DNA of 64,000 bases from Clostridiales bacterium UBA7568 (GCA_002479075.1 DLLG01000010.1:11765-75764), one strand, 5' to 3'; shown: positions 26,068 through 34,745, counted from the stretch's first letter. Program-made: numbers and translations. The notes: generated from the letters alone by a model not told the origin.

Positions 26068-27144
26068 ATGAACCTATATTTAGCAGATAAGCTGAAAGAA
26101 TTGAGAAGTCAAAAAAATATTTCTCAGGAAAAACTTGCGCAATATCTGAATGTTTCATTTCAGGCGGTGTCTAAATGGGAAAACGGAAATTCTTACCCTG
26201 ATATTACGCTTTTGCCTGATATCGCCAAGTTCTTCGGTATAACCGTTGACGAGCTTTTATGCGTTGAAAAGCTGGATGAGGACAAACTTTTTGAAAAATA
26301 CAGCGAGAAAGCGGGTGAACTTTTTCGCGTCGGTAAAAGAGATGAAGCACTTGCGGTCTGGCAGGAGGCATACAGGCAAATGCCGAATAATATCGATGTA
26401 AAAGAAATGCTTATGTCGAGCTATTTTGATACCGATAAGGACAAATACTTCCGTGAATTTATCGAACTTGCAACAGATATTTACGATGGTAATGCCGAGG
26501 GGCAGGCCGGTAATATGTATTACAAAGGGCAAGCAATTTCGCAGATCGCGCGATGTTATGCAGAGCGCGGAGATATGGAAGCCGCACAAAAATGGGCATT
26601 AAAATCTGTGCCAATCTTCGATTCATCCGAAATAATCAGTGCGCTGATTGACGAAGGTGATGAACTGCTTTCCGATGTTGCGTTTTGTACATATTGGTTT
26701 TTGGAGGAGCTGTTCTATATGGCTGCCCGTATAGATAATGATGACAGCATAAAGCTCGGTAATGTCTATAAGCAGAGATGCTTTGAGGTTGTGGCAAAAA
26801 TATTTGAAGCAGTATATCAGAATGATGATATGGGCTTTGAACAATTGCAGCACCTGTATAATCTCTATCAAGGAATTGCCGGATATGAAGCAAAAAGCGG
26901 GAAAAATGAAGGAACTGTACGCTGCAATCTTGAACGGGCAATGGAATGCTGCGAAAAGTCGGCATCGGTAAAAAATCATATGCTGACGCATCCGATGTTG
27001 TATGGCTTGCGTGTTGCGGATGCCCCAAGCGATAATACAATGAATTTGAAACTTATGAAGAAAACCCTTGCAGAGAAAGCATATGACGACTTCCGCTACT
27101 GCGAATGGTTTCAAAAGCTTGAAAGCAGATTGACCGCATTTTGA
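26068..27144 (+). CDS. XRE-family helix-turn-helix regulator (3) with TPR-like region
   Basis: The 358-residue protein has an N-terminal XRE domain (LRSQKNISQEKLAQYLNVS, QAVSKWENG) and a long helical region (about 85-350) with TPR-like helix pairs such as GDMEAAQKWALKSV. I chose the ATG at 26068 after GGAGGAAAAT; a TTG five codons earlier overlaps that site. Codon use is AT-rich compared with the genes beyond 29 kb, and a recombinase remnant lies just downstream, so recent acquisition is plausible. Confidence 0.85.
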   Translation: MNLYLADKLKELRSQKNISQEKLAQYLNVSFQAVSKWENGNSYPDITLLPDIAKFFGITVDELLCVEKLDEDKLFEKYSEKAGELFRVGKRDEALAVWQEAYRQMPNNIDVKEMLMSSYFDTDKDKYFREFIELATDIYDGNAEGQAGNMYYKGQAISQIARCYAERGDMEAAQKWALKSVPIFDSSEIISALIDEGDELLSDVAFCTYWFLEELFYMAARIDNDDSIKLGNVYKQRCFEVVAKIFEAVYQNDDMGFEQLQHLYNLYQGIAGYEAKSGKNEGTVRCNLERAMECCEKSASVKNHMLTHPMLYGLRVADAPSDNTMNLKLMKKTLAEKAYDDFRYCEWFQKLESRLTAF

Positions 27145-27156
27145 CCGACAACTTGA

Positions 27157-27285
27157 AATAAGTCGGAAGTAGCTGTTACGAAAGCACTGGAAAACGGGCT
27201 GGACATCAAAACGCTGTCTGCCATCCTCGGTCATTTTTCGGCGGAGATGATAAATGAATTAAAGAACGAAGCGGTTATACAGTAA
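27157..27285 (+). pseudogene. Remnant of a tyrosine recombinase (integrase) C-terminus
   Basis: The translated frame contains ALENGLDIKTLSAILGHFS, the conserved region around the second catalytic His of phage/transposon tyrosine integrases (LSxxLGHxS). It then ends after 15 more codons without the active-site Tyr. No other part of an integrase is nearby, so this is a decayed fragment. It lies between AT-rich accessory genes and about 1.8 kb from the 3' end of tRNA-Pro. Confidence 0.75.
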
Positions 27286-27288
27286 AAG

Positions 27289-27318
27289 AAAAGGCTTCGG
27301 ATTTTCCCGAAGCCTTTT
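27289..27318. terminator. Bidirectional terminator before the second MATE gene
   Basis: Arms AAAAGGCTTCGG and CCGAAGCCTTTT enclose a 6-base loop. It lies 8 bp from the stop of the minus-strand MATE gene. Confidence 0.85.
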
Positions 27319-27325
27319 GAATTTG

Positions 27326-28633
27326 CTATGATTCGTCAGACGATATTTTCAACTCTTTCTTTCTGAAAATTACCTTTTCCTGTATGAGAGAGATCGCGTA
27401 ATGCACGACCATACCGAATCCGAACATCAGAATGATTGTGTTCATATCAAAGGTGATGACATTTGCTCGATACAGAATATAGAAAATACCGTAATAACCG
27501 AGGTTTATAATCAGTGAATTGACGGCGTTGTAGCCCGTTTTGCCCAAGCCGATAAAGATGTTGTCGATAATCGCACACCCCGCATACGCGATATAGAAAG
27601 GGGCAAGCTTTATGACTATGGCAAATATTTCATCCGCGTTTCCGAGATTCTGCGCATAAAGGAAGAAGGGCGTCCAGGCGGGAATTGTGACCGTCCAAAG
27701 TACAACGCTTGCGACAGCAATGAAATAGTAATTGAACTGTCGTAGCTTTTTGTACCCGTCCTTGCAGTCCGAGCGGATGACCTCGGCAAGCGCGGAGATT
27801 GGAATCAGCAGCCAGCCCCAGATGAAATTGTTTGCTATCCAGTAGTTGCCCTGCTCGGCAACCATATTCACCATCTTGCAGACCATAACAGCGTAGATGA
27901 AGTTATCGACAAACTGCTGAAGCCCCGAAAAAATACCCGTTTTGCACCACTCGCAAAGCATCGCACAGTCTGATTTTCCAAACCGCCGGAAACGGATGTA
28001 TCCCTGTCGGTAAAGAAGTAGAATACAAACTGCCGACAGAAGCGTGTTTGCAATAATGTTTGAGATTGCCACGCCGTAAACACCGAAATTCGGAATAAGA
28101 AGGAAGTCGGCAATCAATGAAAGCGCCGTGCGTATTCCGAGGAAGATGTACACATTTTTATCCTTGCCGATGACTACGAAAACAACATTTGCAAAGCTAA
28201 CGATGATACCTGTCATAAATGCGACCGTCTCAAGGCGGAGGTATGTAGAAGTGACAGCCAAGTCGATCTCGCCCGGATTCATAGAGCCGATCAGCACCGA
28301 TCCGTAGATCAGAACACAAGCCGAAAAGAGCGTGTACAAAACAAAGGCGCAGAGTCCTGTCTTGAAGGTAACACCCGCAAAGTCGTCTTTGTGATTTTTG
28401 AAGATTTTGTTCAGGACGGAATACAGCGGCACAATCAGAAACGCCTGCAATGTCTCGTTTATAAGATCAAACCATTCCATTTGACCGATGATGTCAAATA
28501 CACCGGCCTGCCCACCGGCGGAGATCAGAAAGGTTTTGATTGTCTGATAGACAGCAGGAATCAAGGCAAGCGCGCAAAGGGAAAGCCATAGTCGCCAGCT
28601 GAATGATTTCAGTTCGGATAGTCTTTTTCTCAT
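27326..28633 (-). CDS. MATE-like multidrug/metabolite exporter (2)
   Basis: The 435-residue protein has about 12 membrane helices. It resembles the MATE/MVF clan (INETLQAFLIVPLYSVLNKIF in the first half, GVYGVAISNIIANTLLS and IDNIFIGLGKTGYNAV in the middle and second half). It is clearly distinct from the MATE protein at 13857. The start follows AAGGAAAAT. A long leader of about 140 nt separates the predicted promoter (28781-28809) from the ATG. It sits in the accessory zone between an integrase remnant and tRNA-Pro. Confidence 0.8.
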   Translation of the reverse strand: MRKRLSELKSFSWRLWLSLCALALIPAVYQTIKTFLISAGGQAGVFDIIGQMEWFDLINETLQAFLIVPLYSVLNKIFKNHKDDFAGVTFKTGLCAFVLYTLFSACVLIYGSVLIGSMNPGEIDLAVTSTYLRLETVAFMTGIIVSFANVVFVVIGKDKNVYIFLGIRTALSLIADFLLIPNFGVYGVAISNIIANTLLSAVCILLLYRQGYIRFRRFGKSDCAMLCEWCKTGIFSGLQQFVDNFIYAVMVCKMVNMVAEQGNYWIANNFIWGWLLIPISALAEVIRSDCKDGYKKLRQFNYYFIAVASVVLWTVTIPAWTPFFLYAQNLGNADEIFAIVIKLAPFYIAYAGCAIIDNIFIGLGKTGYNAVNSLIINLGYYGIFYILYRANVITFDMNTIILMFGFGMVVHYAISLIQEKVIFRKKELKISSDES

Positions 28634-29051
28634 AAATTTTCCTTGTACAGGCTTCGCACACTACACTTGAATTTTTGCAATACCATATGCCCCAATGAAA
28701 AGCGGGCGAGAACTCCGCTTCTCGATGAAATGTCGCTTGCAACGGCACACCATATATGGGATAAGAAGCTGTACAGCCATATTATAGCACTAAATGATAT
28801 ATTTTTCAATGGCGAACGAGATATAAGGATAAAAACTGATATGCGGTAAACAAAGAAAAAGGTTCTCGGATGGAATACCTCCGGGAACCTTTTGAATTTA
28901 GTTTTTCATAAGCGGAGCGCACCGGAGCAGATACAACCAAACGATTTGCCTTTGCTCCAACTGTGGTCAAATATGTGGTCAAAATATTTTCGGAATTTCG
29001 GGTGGTGCTAAAGTGGCGGAAAAGCACCCGGTTTTGCCCCCAAAACGCAAA
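28634..29051. other. Gene-free stretch between MATE 2 and tRNA-Pro
   Basis: This stretch holds the MATE 2 leader and promoter, a strong stem at 28857-28894 (AAAGGTTC/GAACCTTT with inner GG/CC pairs) that serves no visible gene, and a tandem 12-bp direct repeat, TGTGGTCAAATA TGTGGTCAAAAT (28962-28985). No intact coding frame is recognised. It looks like debris of an inserted element beside the tRNA. Confidence 0.45.
28781..28809 (-). promoter_or_regulatory. Predicted promoter of the second MATE gene
   Basis: TTGAAA and a perfect TATAAT are 17 bp apart on the minus strand, giving a leader of about 140 nt. Confidence 0.6.
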
Positions 29052-29088
29052 AAATAAAGCCGAAAACGATTCGTTTTCGGCTTTATTT
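29052..29088 (-). terminator. Terminator of tRNA-Pro
   Basis: An 18-bp perfect stem with a single central base (arms 29052-29069 and 29071-29088) lies at the 3' end of the tRNA and is rich in T on the minus strand. Confidence 0.85.
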
Positions 29089-29163
29089 GGTCTGAGTGAC
29101 TGGACTTGAACCAGCGGCCTCTACCACCCCAAGGTAGCGCGCTCCCAACTGCGCCACACCCAG
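29088..29163 (-). tRNA. tRNA-Pro (anticodon GGG)
   Basis: The 76-base cloverleaf has a 7-bp acceptor (CTGGGTG/CACTCAG), an encoded ACCA end, the anticodon loop TTGGGGT between CTACC and GGTAG, and a T-loop GGTTCAAGTCC. The anticodon is GGG, reading CCC/CCU. It has its own promoter and terminator. The sequence beyond its 3' end is the decayed accessory zone. Confidence 0.93.
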
Positions 29164-29195
29164 ATACAAATTGATTTCTCTGTTGCGCAAAGCGA

Positions 29196-29224
29196 ATTAT
29201 ATCACAAAAAAAGAATTAAGTCAA
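29196..29224 (-). promoter_or_regulatory. Promoter of tRNA-Pro
   Basis: TTGACT and TATAAT are 17 bp apart on the minus strand, 33 bp before the mature tRNA. Confidence 0.8.
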
Positions 29225-29306
29225 TATCAAAATCGAAAAAAGTTCACGGAAACGGCTAAAATATAGCCGTTTCCGTTTGCTTTCGAAAAATTCAGATAAT
29301 CTTCGA

Positions 29307-29681
29307 TTATTTGATTTCAACTGTTGCGCCTGCAGCTGTAAGAGTTTCTTTGATCTTTTCAGCTTCGTCTTTAGCAACTGCTTCTTTAACTGTCTTGGGA
29401 GCGCCCTCAACGAGCTCTTTAGCTTCCTTGAGTCCGAGACCTGTGATCTCACGAACTGCCTTGATAACGCCGAGCTTGTTGTCGCCGAAGGAAGCGAGAA
29501 CTACGTCGAATTCTGTCTTTTCTTCTGCTGCGGGAGCTGCTGCGCCGCCTGCGGGTGCTACTGCTACGGGAGCTGCGGAAACGCCGAATTCCTCTTCGAG
29601 AGCCTTAACGAGGTCTGCTACTTCGAGGATTGTAAGTGATTTTATCTCATCGAGAATTGCTGTGATCTTTTCAGATGCCAT
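29307..29681 (-). CDS. rplL: 50S ribosomal protein L7/L12
   Basis: The 124-residue protein has the N-terminal dimer region (ILDEIKSLTILEVADLVKALE), an Ala/Gly/Pro hinge near residues 38-52, and the conserved C-terminal domain (GLGLKEAKELVEGAPK) that recruits translation factors. It follows rplJ by about 60 bp and shares its leader-controlled mRNA. Codon use is strongly biased. Confidence 0.97.
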   Translation of the reverse strand: MASEKITAILDEIKSLTILEVADLVKALEEEFGVSAAPVAVAPAGGAAAPAAEEKTEFDVVLASFGDNKLGVIKAVREITGLGLKEAKELVEGAPKTVKEAVAKDEAEKIKETLTAAGATVEIK

Positions 29682-29740
29682 AATAATTTTCCTCCAATTA
29701 AATTTTTTTGAAATTAGTTTTTTGTTTTGGTTAAATGGGA

Positions 29741-30250
29741 TTAGGCTGCTGTTTCTTCGTTCTGCTTATCAACATAAGCCTGAAGAACATAAGCAAGACC
29801 ATAAAGCGAGGACTGCAAGCTGCCGAGCATCTTTGCGATGAGCTGCTCCTTTGAGGGCAGAGCGGCAAGCTCTTCAACTCCTGCTTTGTCAAGAGCTTCT
29901 CCGTCAACAAAGCCTGCTTTGATTTCAAAGGTTTCGACCTTGTCAGCGTACTTTTTAAGGATTTTAGCTGCTGCAACGGGATCGCTGTCACAAGTTGCAA
30001 CTGCTGTCATTCCTTCGAGGGTTCCTGTGAGTGCGTCAAAGCCGACAGCTTCACAAGCTCTCTTTGTAAGTGTGTTCTTAATTACGGAATATTCAACGCC
30101 GGCTTTTCTGAGTTCGGCACGAAGAGCTGTATCGTTTTCAACGGTTATACCCTGATAGCTGACGATAACACCCGCAACCGCATTTTTCATTCTTTCGGTA
30201 AGATCCGAAACAATTTTCTTTTTGGATTCAAGAACGCTTGCACTTGGCAT
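29741..30250 (-). CDS. rplJ: 50S ribosomal protein L10
   Basis: The 169-residue protein has the L10 N-terminal rRNA-binding region (KKIVSDLTERMKNA, YSVIKNTLTKRA) and the C-terminal helix that binds L7/L12 dimers. It is the first gene after the L10 leader, through which L10 represses its own synthesis in Firmicutes. ACTGAAAGGAGTG precedes the ATG. Confidence 0.97.
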   Translation of the reverse strand: MPSASVLESKKKIVSDLTERMKNAVAGVIVSYQGITVENDTALRAELRKAGVEYSVIKNTLTKRACEAVGFDALTGTLEGMTAVATCDSDPVAAAKILKKYADKVETFEIKAGFVDGEALDKAGVEELAALPSKEQLIAKMLGSLQSSLYGLAYVLQAYVDKQNEETAA

Positions 30251-30289
30251 AAGTTATTTCACTCCTTTCAGTATAAGTAAAGTAAGCCA

Positions 30290-30424
30290 AGCTTTTTACC
30301 CGAAAAACGGGAATAAAAAAATCTTTTCCGCCATCCAAAGATTACGGAAAAGACATAAAAAGCATTTTATAATCTTTCCTCGGCAGGGAAGCTCAGCTTT
30401 TACAAAACCTGCTGTCTTAGGATC
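30290..30424 (-). promoter_or_regulatory. L10 leader (ribosomal protein autoregulatory RNA)
   Basis: The untranslated leader of rplJ contains the conserved GACAGCAGGT element paired with CCCTGCCGAGGAAAG, separated by AAGCTGAGCTT, and later stems ending in a hairpin with TTCCCGTTTTTCGGG. This is the arrangement of the Rfam L10 leader, which binds the L10/L12 complex. Confidence 0.8.
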
Positions 30425-30432
30425 GCTTGATT

Positions 30433-30461
30433 ATGGTATCACAAACGAGAAAATTTGTCAA
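30433..30461 (-). promoter_or_regulatory. Promoter of rplJ-rplL, overlapping the birA stop
   Basis: TTGACA and TACCAT are 17 bp apart. The TGA of the -35 box is the birA stop codon. Confidence 0.75.
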
Positions 30462-31192
30462 GGCTTTTTTACATTTTTTACGGAAATTTCGCCGGAAGAA
30501 AGAATATCGGTACTGCCGTTGTTGAGTTTTACGGAAAGTGATCCATCCGGCAGGAGCTTTTCCGCTGTTCCTATAAAGCTTTTACCGTTTTTTATATACG
30601 TCACTTCTTTTCCGAGCGTATAACTGTATTTTGAGCAATATTCAATTATGCTCTTTACGGGCTCATTTACAGCGAGGCGGAGCCTGGCTATGATCTCTGC
30701 CGCAAGGATATTCAGGTCAATATCCGAGCAAAGGGCGGCGGCGGTCTGACGCAAGTCGTCGGGGAAGGTCACTTCTTTTACGTTTATTCCTATGCCGACG
30801 ACGTATGCGTCCCCTGTGCGCAGGGCGAGTATTCCGCAGACCTTTTTATCGCCGAGGTAGAGGTCGTTTACCCATTTTATCGTTACCGGCGCACAGGCAG
30901 CCGCGCGGACAGCGCGGCAAACCGCCGCCGCCGCCGCACTTGTGATAAGCTCCGCCGGCAGGGAAGCATTGCGAATTACAATACTGAGATATAATCCTCC
31001 GTCGTAACAAAAAAACGTATGCTCGCCTCTGCCGTGACCACCTGTCTGCACTTTTGCAATGTATGTGGTTCCGTCCGGTGCGCCTTCAAGCGCGGCTTTT
31101 TTTGCAAGATCGTTTGTCGATTCCGTTGTTTCAAGCGGAATGACGGTTGCCCCTATCAGTTTTTCTATATATGCTTTATCCGGATAACTCAT
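30458..31192 (-). CDS. birA: Biotin-[acetyl-CoA-carboxylase] ligase, catalytic domain only
   Basis: The 244-residue enzyme joins biotin to carboxylase carrier domains. It has the ligase core: ETTESTNDLAKK, a biotinyl-AMP loop GGHGRGEHTF in place of the usual GRGRxGR, the KWVNDLYLGDKKVCGIL motif, and VGIGINV. It lacks the N-terminal DNA-binding domain of bifunctional BirA, so it is a non-regulatory class I ligase. It begins one base after the mnmE stop and probably ends the rpmH-mnmE mRNA. Confidence 0.92.
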   Translation of the reverse strand: MSYPDKAYIEKLIGATVIPLETTESTNDLAKKAALEGAPDGTTYIAKVQTGGHGRGEHTFFCYDGGLYLSIVIRNASLPAELITSAAAAAVCRAVRAAACAPVTIKWVNDLYLGDKKVCGILALRTGDAYVVGIGINVKEVTFPDDLRQTAAALCSDIDLNILAAEIIARLRLAVNEPVKSIIEYCSKYSYTLGKEVTYIKNGKSFIGTAEKLLPDGSLSVKLNNGSTDILSSGEISVKNVKKP

Positions 31193-31193
31193 T

Positions 31194-32588
31194 TTATTTA
31201 CCTACACAGAATTTTGAGAAGATGTCATCAACGATCTCAATGCCGACACGCCTGCCGTCAAGCTCGCCGAGCGCACACATTGCGCTTTCAAGCTCCGTTC
31301 CTGCAATTTCCGTTCCGAGAACATCGAGGACGGAAAGCGCATTTGAGACGTTTTCGAGAGCCTGACAGATCTTTGCATACTGACGTGCATTTGTGACAAC
31401 GGCGTTTTCGCCCGTACCGATGCTGCCGCAAAGAAAGAGCTCGCTTATTGCATCCGAAATCACATTGCGTGACGATTTGTTTTTTGCGGAGAGCGCTACA
31501 ACCTTGTCAAATGCTGCTCCGAGATCCTTTTCCAAAACTGCTGTGCCGAGATCGGATTTATTCAGAACCGCAACGGTAACCGCGCCGCAGTCGTGTTGCT
31601 TCTCAACTGCGGAAATCACACGCCTGTCATCTCCGTCGAACGGCTTTGATGCGTCAAAGACAGAAATAATAAGCTCTGCTCCGCCGAGCTTTTCAAGCGC
31701 ACGGTCAACTCCGACAGCTTCAATTTTATCGTTTGTGTCCCGTATGCCTGCCGTGTCCGAAATGAGAAGGGTTGCGTCGCCGCAGGTAACCTGTTCCGTG
31801 ATAATGTCACGGGTGGTACCCGCAACATCCGTTACGATTGCCCGTTCCTCTTCGCAAAGGAGATTGAGCAGGGTTGACTTGCCCGTATTTGGCTTTCCGC
31901 AGAGCACCGTCTGTATTCCTTCGACAACGGCGTGCCCTGCTTTATATGAGCTTTTCAGCGCGCCGAGCTTTTTCATAACGCTTATAATGGTTTCCTTCAT
32001 TTCTTCGGGCGAAACGGGAGAAAGTCCTTCGTCCGGGAAGTCTGTCTCGGCGTATACGGCGGAGAGCGCGGCCTTTATGTCACCGTATATTTCGTCTATA
32101 CCCTTTGCGAGCCTGCCGTCTGCGTTTGCCCTTGAAAGCCTGAGTGCGGCTCGGCTTTTTGCGCTTATAACCTCGCCTATCGCCTCTGCCTGCGAAAGCG
32201 ACAGCTTCCCCGCAGAGAAAGCACGGCGGGTGAACTCTCCCGGTCCCGCGGGAACGGCTCCGCATTCAAGCGCACGTCCGAGCACGTCACCGGAAACGAT
32301 GATTCCTCCGTGACAGCTTATTTCAACGGTGTCCTCTCCCGTAAAAGATTTCGGACCACGGAATACCGTGACGACAGCGGTGTCGATGGTATCACCGTTT
32401 TCATCGGTTATGCGGCAGGGAAGCGCAGTATTCGCCTCCATTTCGGATACAGCTTTTTTGCCGTACAGACGGACAAACCTGTCTGCTATCGCAAGCGAGT
32501 CTTTGCCGGATATGCGTATTACGGCAATTCCGCCGCTGCCCTTCGGGGTCGATATTGCCGCTATTGATGAGGAGAACATTGAGTACAT
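31194..32588 (-). CDS. mnmE: tRNA modification GTPase MnmE (TrmE)
   Basis: The 464-residue protein has the folate-binding N-terminal domain (IAAISTPKGSGGIAVIRISG), a helical domain and an inserted G domain with GKPNTGKST, DVAGTTRD, DTAGIRDT and NKSD. The C-terminus is CVGK, the family's CxGK motif carrying the essential Cys. With MnmG it adds the 5-carboxymethylaminomethyl group to U34 of tRNAs. GGGAGG precedes the ATG. mnmG and rsmG, which usually follow, are absent; birA follows. Confidence 0.97.
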   Translation of the reverse strand: MYSMFSSSIAAISTPKGSGGIAVIRISGKDSLAIADRFVRLYGKKAVSEMEANTALPCRITDENGDTIDTAVVTVFRGPKSFTGEDTVEISCHGGIIVSGDVLGRALECGAVPAGPGEFTRRAFSAGKLSLSQAEAIGEVISAKSRAALRLSRANADGRLAKGIDEIYGDIKAALSAVYAETDFPDEGLSPVSPEEMKETIISVMKKLGALKSSYKAGHAVVEGIQTVLCGKPNTGKSTLLNLLCEEERAIVTDVAGTTRDIITEQVTCGDATLLISDTAGIRDTNDKIEAVGVDRALEKLGGAELIISVFDASKPFDGDDRRVISAVEKQHDCGAVTVAVLNKSDLGTAVLEKDLGAAFDKVVALSAKNKSSRNVISDAISELFLCGSIGTGENAVVTNARQYAKICQALENVSNALSVLDVLGTEIAGTELESAMCALGELDGRRVGIEIVDDIFSKFCVGK

Positions 32589-32645
32589 AATATACCTCCC
32601 GTATTGTGAAAACGAGGCGGATAACCGCCTCGTCTGAACTTTTGA

Positions 32646-33536
32646 TTATTGAGGATTATTGCTTGAAAATTCTTTCAGCTTTGCGAAATAAGCGTCGAGA
32701 TCCTTTGCCTTTTCAATCTTTCTGGGCTGGGGACGGGGCTTGTCCGCAGGACGCTTATAGACCGGTCTTTCCGCTTCGCGAGGAGCGGAGGTGCGATAGG
32801 AGGAGGGCTTTTTGCCGCCTCTGCGATTGCCGCTTCTGCGGTCTCTTTTTTCGCCGCTTTTGCGGGCTTCGAATTTAGCAGCTGTCTCTTCTGTGGGCTT
32901 TTCCGTGCCCTCCGGGTAGATGACGACGCGTCTGTTGCTGTCAGAGCCGACGGAGTTTGTCGAAACGCCTTCAATTCCCTGAACCTGCGCGTGAATAATT
33001 CTGCGCTCATATGCGTTCATCGGGTCAAGAGTTACGCTTCTGCCTGTCTTTTTAACCTTCTGTGCCATTCTGTCTGCCAGGGCGCGGAGCGTCTGCTCTC
33101 TTTTTTCTCTGTAATTTTCAATATCAACGGAGATGCGTGTATATTTGCGCTCGTCCGTTTCTTTTTTGTTTGCAGCGAGGTTGACAAGATACTGGAAAGC
33201 GTCAAGGGTGTCGCCGTGGTGACCGATGAGCAAGCCTGCGCCCGCGCCTGTGATTTCCATAAGCGCTTCGCCGTTGCCGTCGTCGTGAATTATGACCTCC
33301 GCGTCAAGGCAAAGGTCCTTGATAAGTGTCTGAGCGAAATTTCTTGCAGCCTCAAGAGGCTTGAATACATATATTACTTTAACCGTTGCGAGGGTGCTGC
33401 CGATGCCGAGAAATCCCTTTTTCGGCTCCTCAATCACTTCGTATGTGACGCCGCTTTCGTCCGTGCCGAGCTGTTCGGCGCCGCTACGGACGGCTTCCTC
33501 AACGGTTTTTGCCTGAACCGTTATTTCCTTTTTCAT
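32646..33536 (-). CDS. jag: RNA-binding protein Jag/KhpB (SpoIIIJ-associated)
   Basis: The 296-residue protein has the Jag N-terminal domain (EVIEEPKKGFLGIGST), a KH-II domain (IGHHGDTLDAFQYLVN) and an R3H domain (RSVTLDPMNAYERRIIH). The C-terminal third (about 215-296) is a low-complexity basic tail rich in Arg, Lys and Pro, longer than in many homologues. Jag/KhpB binds RNA and influences cell-wall elongation and division. It lies just after yidC in the conserved rpmH cluster. Confidence 0.95.
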   Translation of the reverse strand: MKKEITVQAKTVEEAVRSGAEQLGTDESGVTYEVIEEPKKGFLGIGSTLATVKVIYVFKPLEAARNFAQTLIKDLCLDAEVIIHDDGNGEALMEITGAGAGLLIGHHGDTLDAFQYLVNLAANKKETDERKYTRISVDIENYREKREQTLRALADRMAQKVKKTGRSVTLDPMNAYERRIIHAQVQGIEGVSTNSVGSDSNRRVVIYPEGTEKPTEETAAKFEARKSGEKRDRRSGNRRGGKKPSSYRTSAPREAERPVYKRPADKPRPQPRKIEKAKDLDAYFAKLKEFSSNNPQ

Positions 33537-33566
33537 TGTTTGAAACTATTCCTTTTGAATGAATGA

Positions 33567-34745
33567 TTATTTTTTCTTTTTGTTTTCGGAGCCACTGTTT
33601 TTCGGTTTTGCGGGCTCTATCGCCGACGGACGACTTTCCATCATATCGTCGTCATCATCGTCGTCTTCCTCTGTAACTGCGGAAGCGTCATCCTCATCGT
33701 CAAAATCTTCAAGATAAGGAGAATTTGCGCGACCTTCGTCATAATCCGGCTCTTTTTCATAAGCTGTCTTTCCTTTGAGCTCTGCGATTGCAGCCTTGAC
33801 GTCTTCTTCCGTGTATGACGGAACGGGCATCGCTTTATAAAGGATGAACTGCTGGAGAGTACCGAGGATAGAATTGAAGATCCAGTAAATGCCGAGAGCG
33901 GCGGGAGCGATGAATGCGATGAAGAGAGACATTGCAGGTCCGAAGAAATCCATTATTTTCATCGTCGGGTTATTCTGCTGAGCCTGCTGCATAGGCTGAT
34001 AAGTGAACTTTCTTGTCAGCTTCATAGAAGCGAAGGATACGCCGAAGTTGAGGAACGGAATCAGACCGATCAGGAAGCCTTCAAGAGACTTGAACATTTC
34101 TGTTATGCTGGGGACGCCTGTAAGGAAGCCCTTGAGACCGAAGAGGTCAAAGTTCGGAAGTCCTTTTTCAAACGCCGCGCTGAACCCTGCGAGAAGAGTT
34201 TCCGCATCTGCCTGATACGCCTCTGTTGTCTGGAGGAAGTGTCCGAAGCTGGAGATAGTTGCTTTGAGAGTGTCTCCGCTGAGCTGCGAAAGTCTGCCGA
34301 GGAGAGCAAGCTCTTTATAGCCGCCTGTGCTGACGTCGTAATATTTATACAAAGCTTCTACAAGCGTTCCGTCCATTCCGACAACGTAACGGAGGGGATT
34401 TATGATTATCTGATAAAGAAGGATGATTATGATGAGCTGAACGAGCATAGGAAGGCAACCGCCTGCGGGATTATAGCCCTCGGTCTGATACATTTCCATT
34501 ATCTCGTTCTGCATCTTCTGCTGGGTTTTTTGATCGTTTCTGCCCTTATATTTTCTTCTTATTGCTTCTTCCTTCGGGCGCATCTTTGCCTGACGGATAG
34601 AGTTCTTCTGCTGCTTTATTCCGAAAGGCAGAAGAAGTATTTTAATCATTACGGCGAACAGGAGAAGACCGAAAAGGTAGTTACCGCCGCAGATATTCGA
34701 GAAAAACCCGAGTATCATTCCGAAAAATTTGTTAATAAAGTTCAT
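33567..34745 (-). CDS. yidC: YidC/OxaA-type membrane protein insertase
   Basis: The 392-residue protein has the YidC/Oxa1 core: a first helix, the cytoplasmic hairpin (FGIKQQKNSIRQAKMRP, YNPAGGCLPMLVQL) and later helices ending near residue 285. It inserts membrane proteins with or without Sec. It has no N-terminal lipobox. The C-terminal tail is unusual: a long acidic stretch with a seven-Asp run (about 330-375), then a basic KKKK end. Confidence 0.95.
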   Translation of the reverse strand: MNFINKFFGMILGFFSNICGGNYLFGLLLFAVMIKILLLPFGIKQQKNSIRQAKMRPKEEAIRRKYKGRNDQKTQQKMQNEIMEMYQTEGYNPAGGCLPMLVQLIIIILLYQIIINPLRYVVGMDGTLVEALYKYYDVSTGGYKELALLGRLSQLSGDTLKATISSFGHFLQTTEAYQADAETLLAGFSAAFEKGLPNFDLFGLKGFLTGVPSITEMFKSLEGFLIGLIPFLNFGVSFASMKLTRKFTYQPMQQAQQNNPTMKIMDFFGPAMSLFIAFIAPAALGIYWIFNSILGTLQQFILYKAMPVPSYTEEDVKAAIAELKGKTAYEKEPDYDEGRANSPYLEDFDDEDDASAVTEEDDDDDDDMMESRPSAIEPAKPKNSGSENKKKK

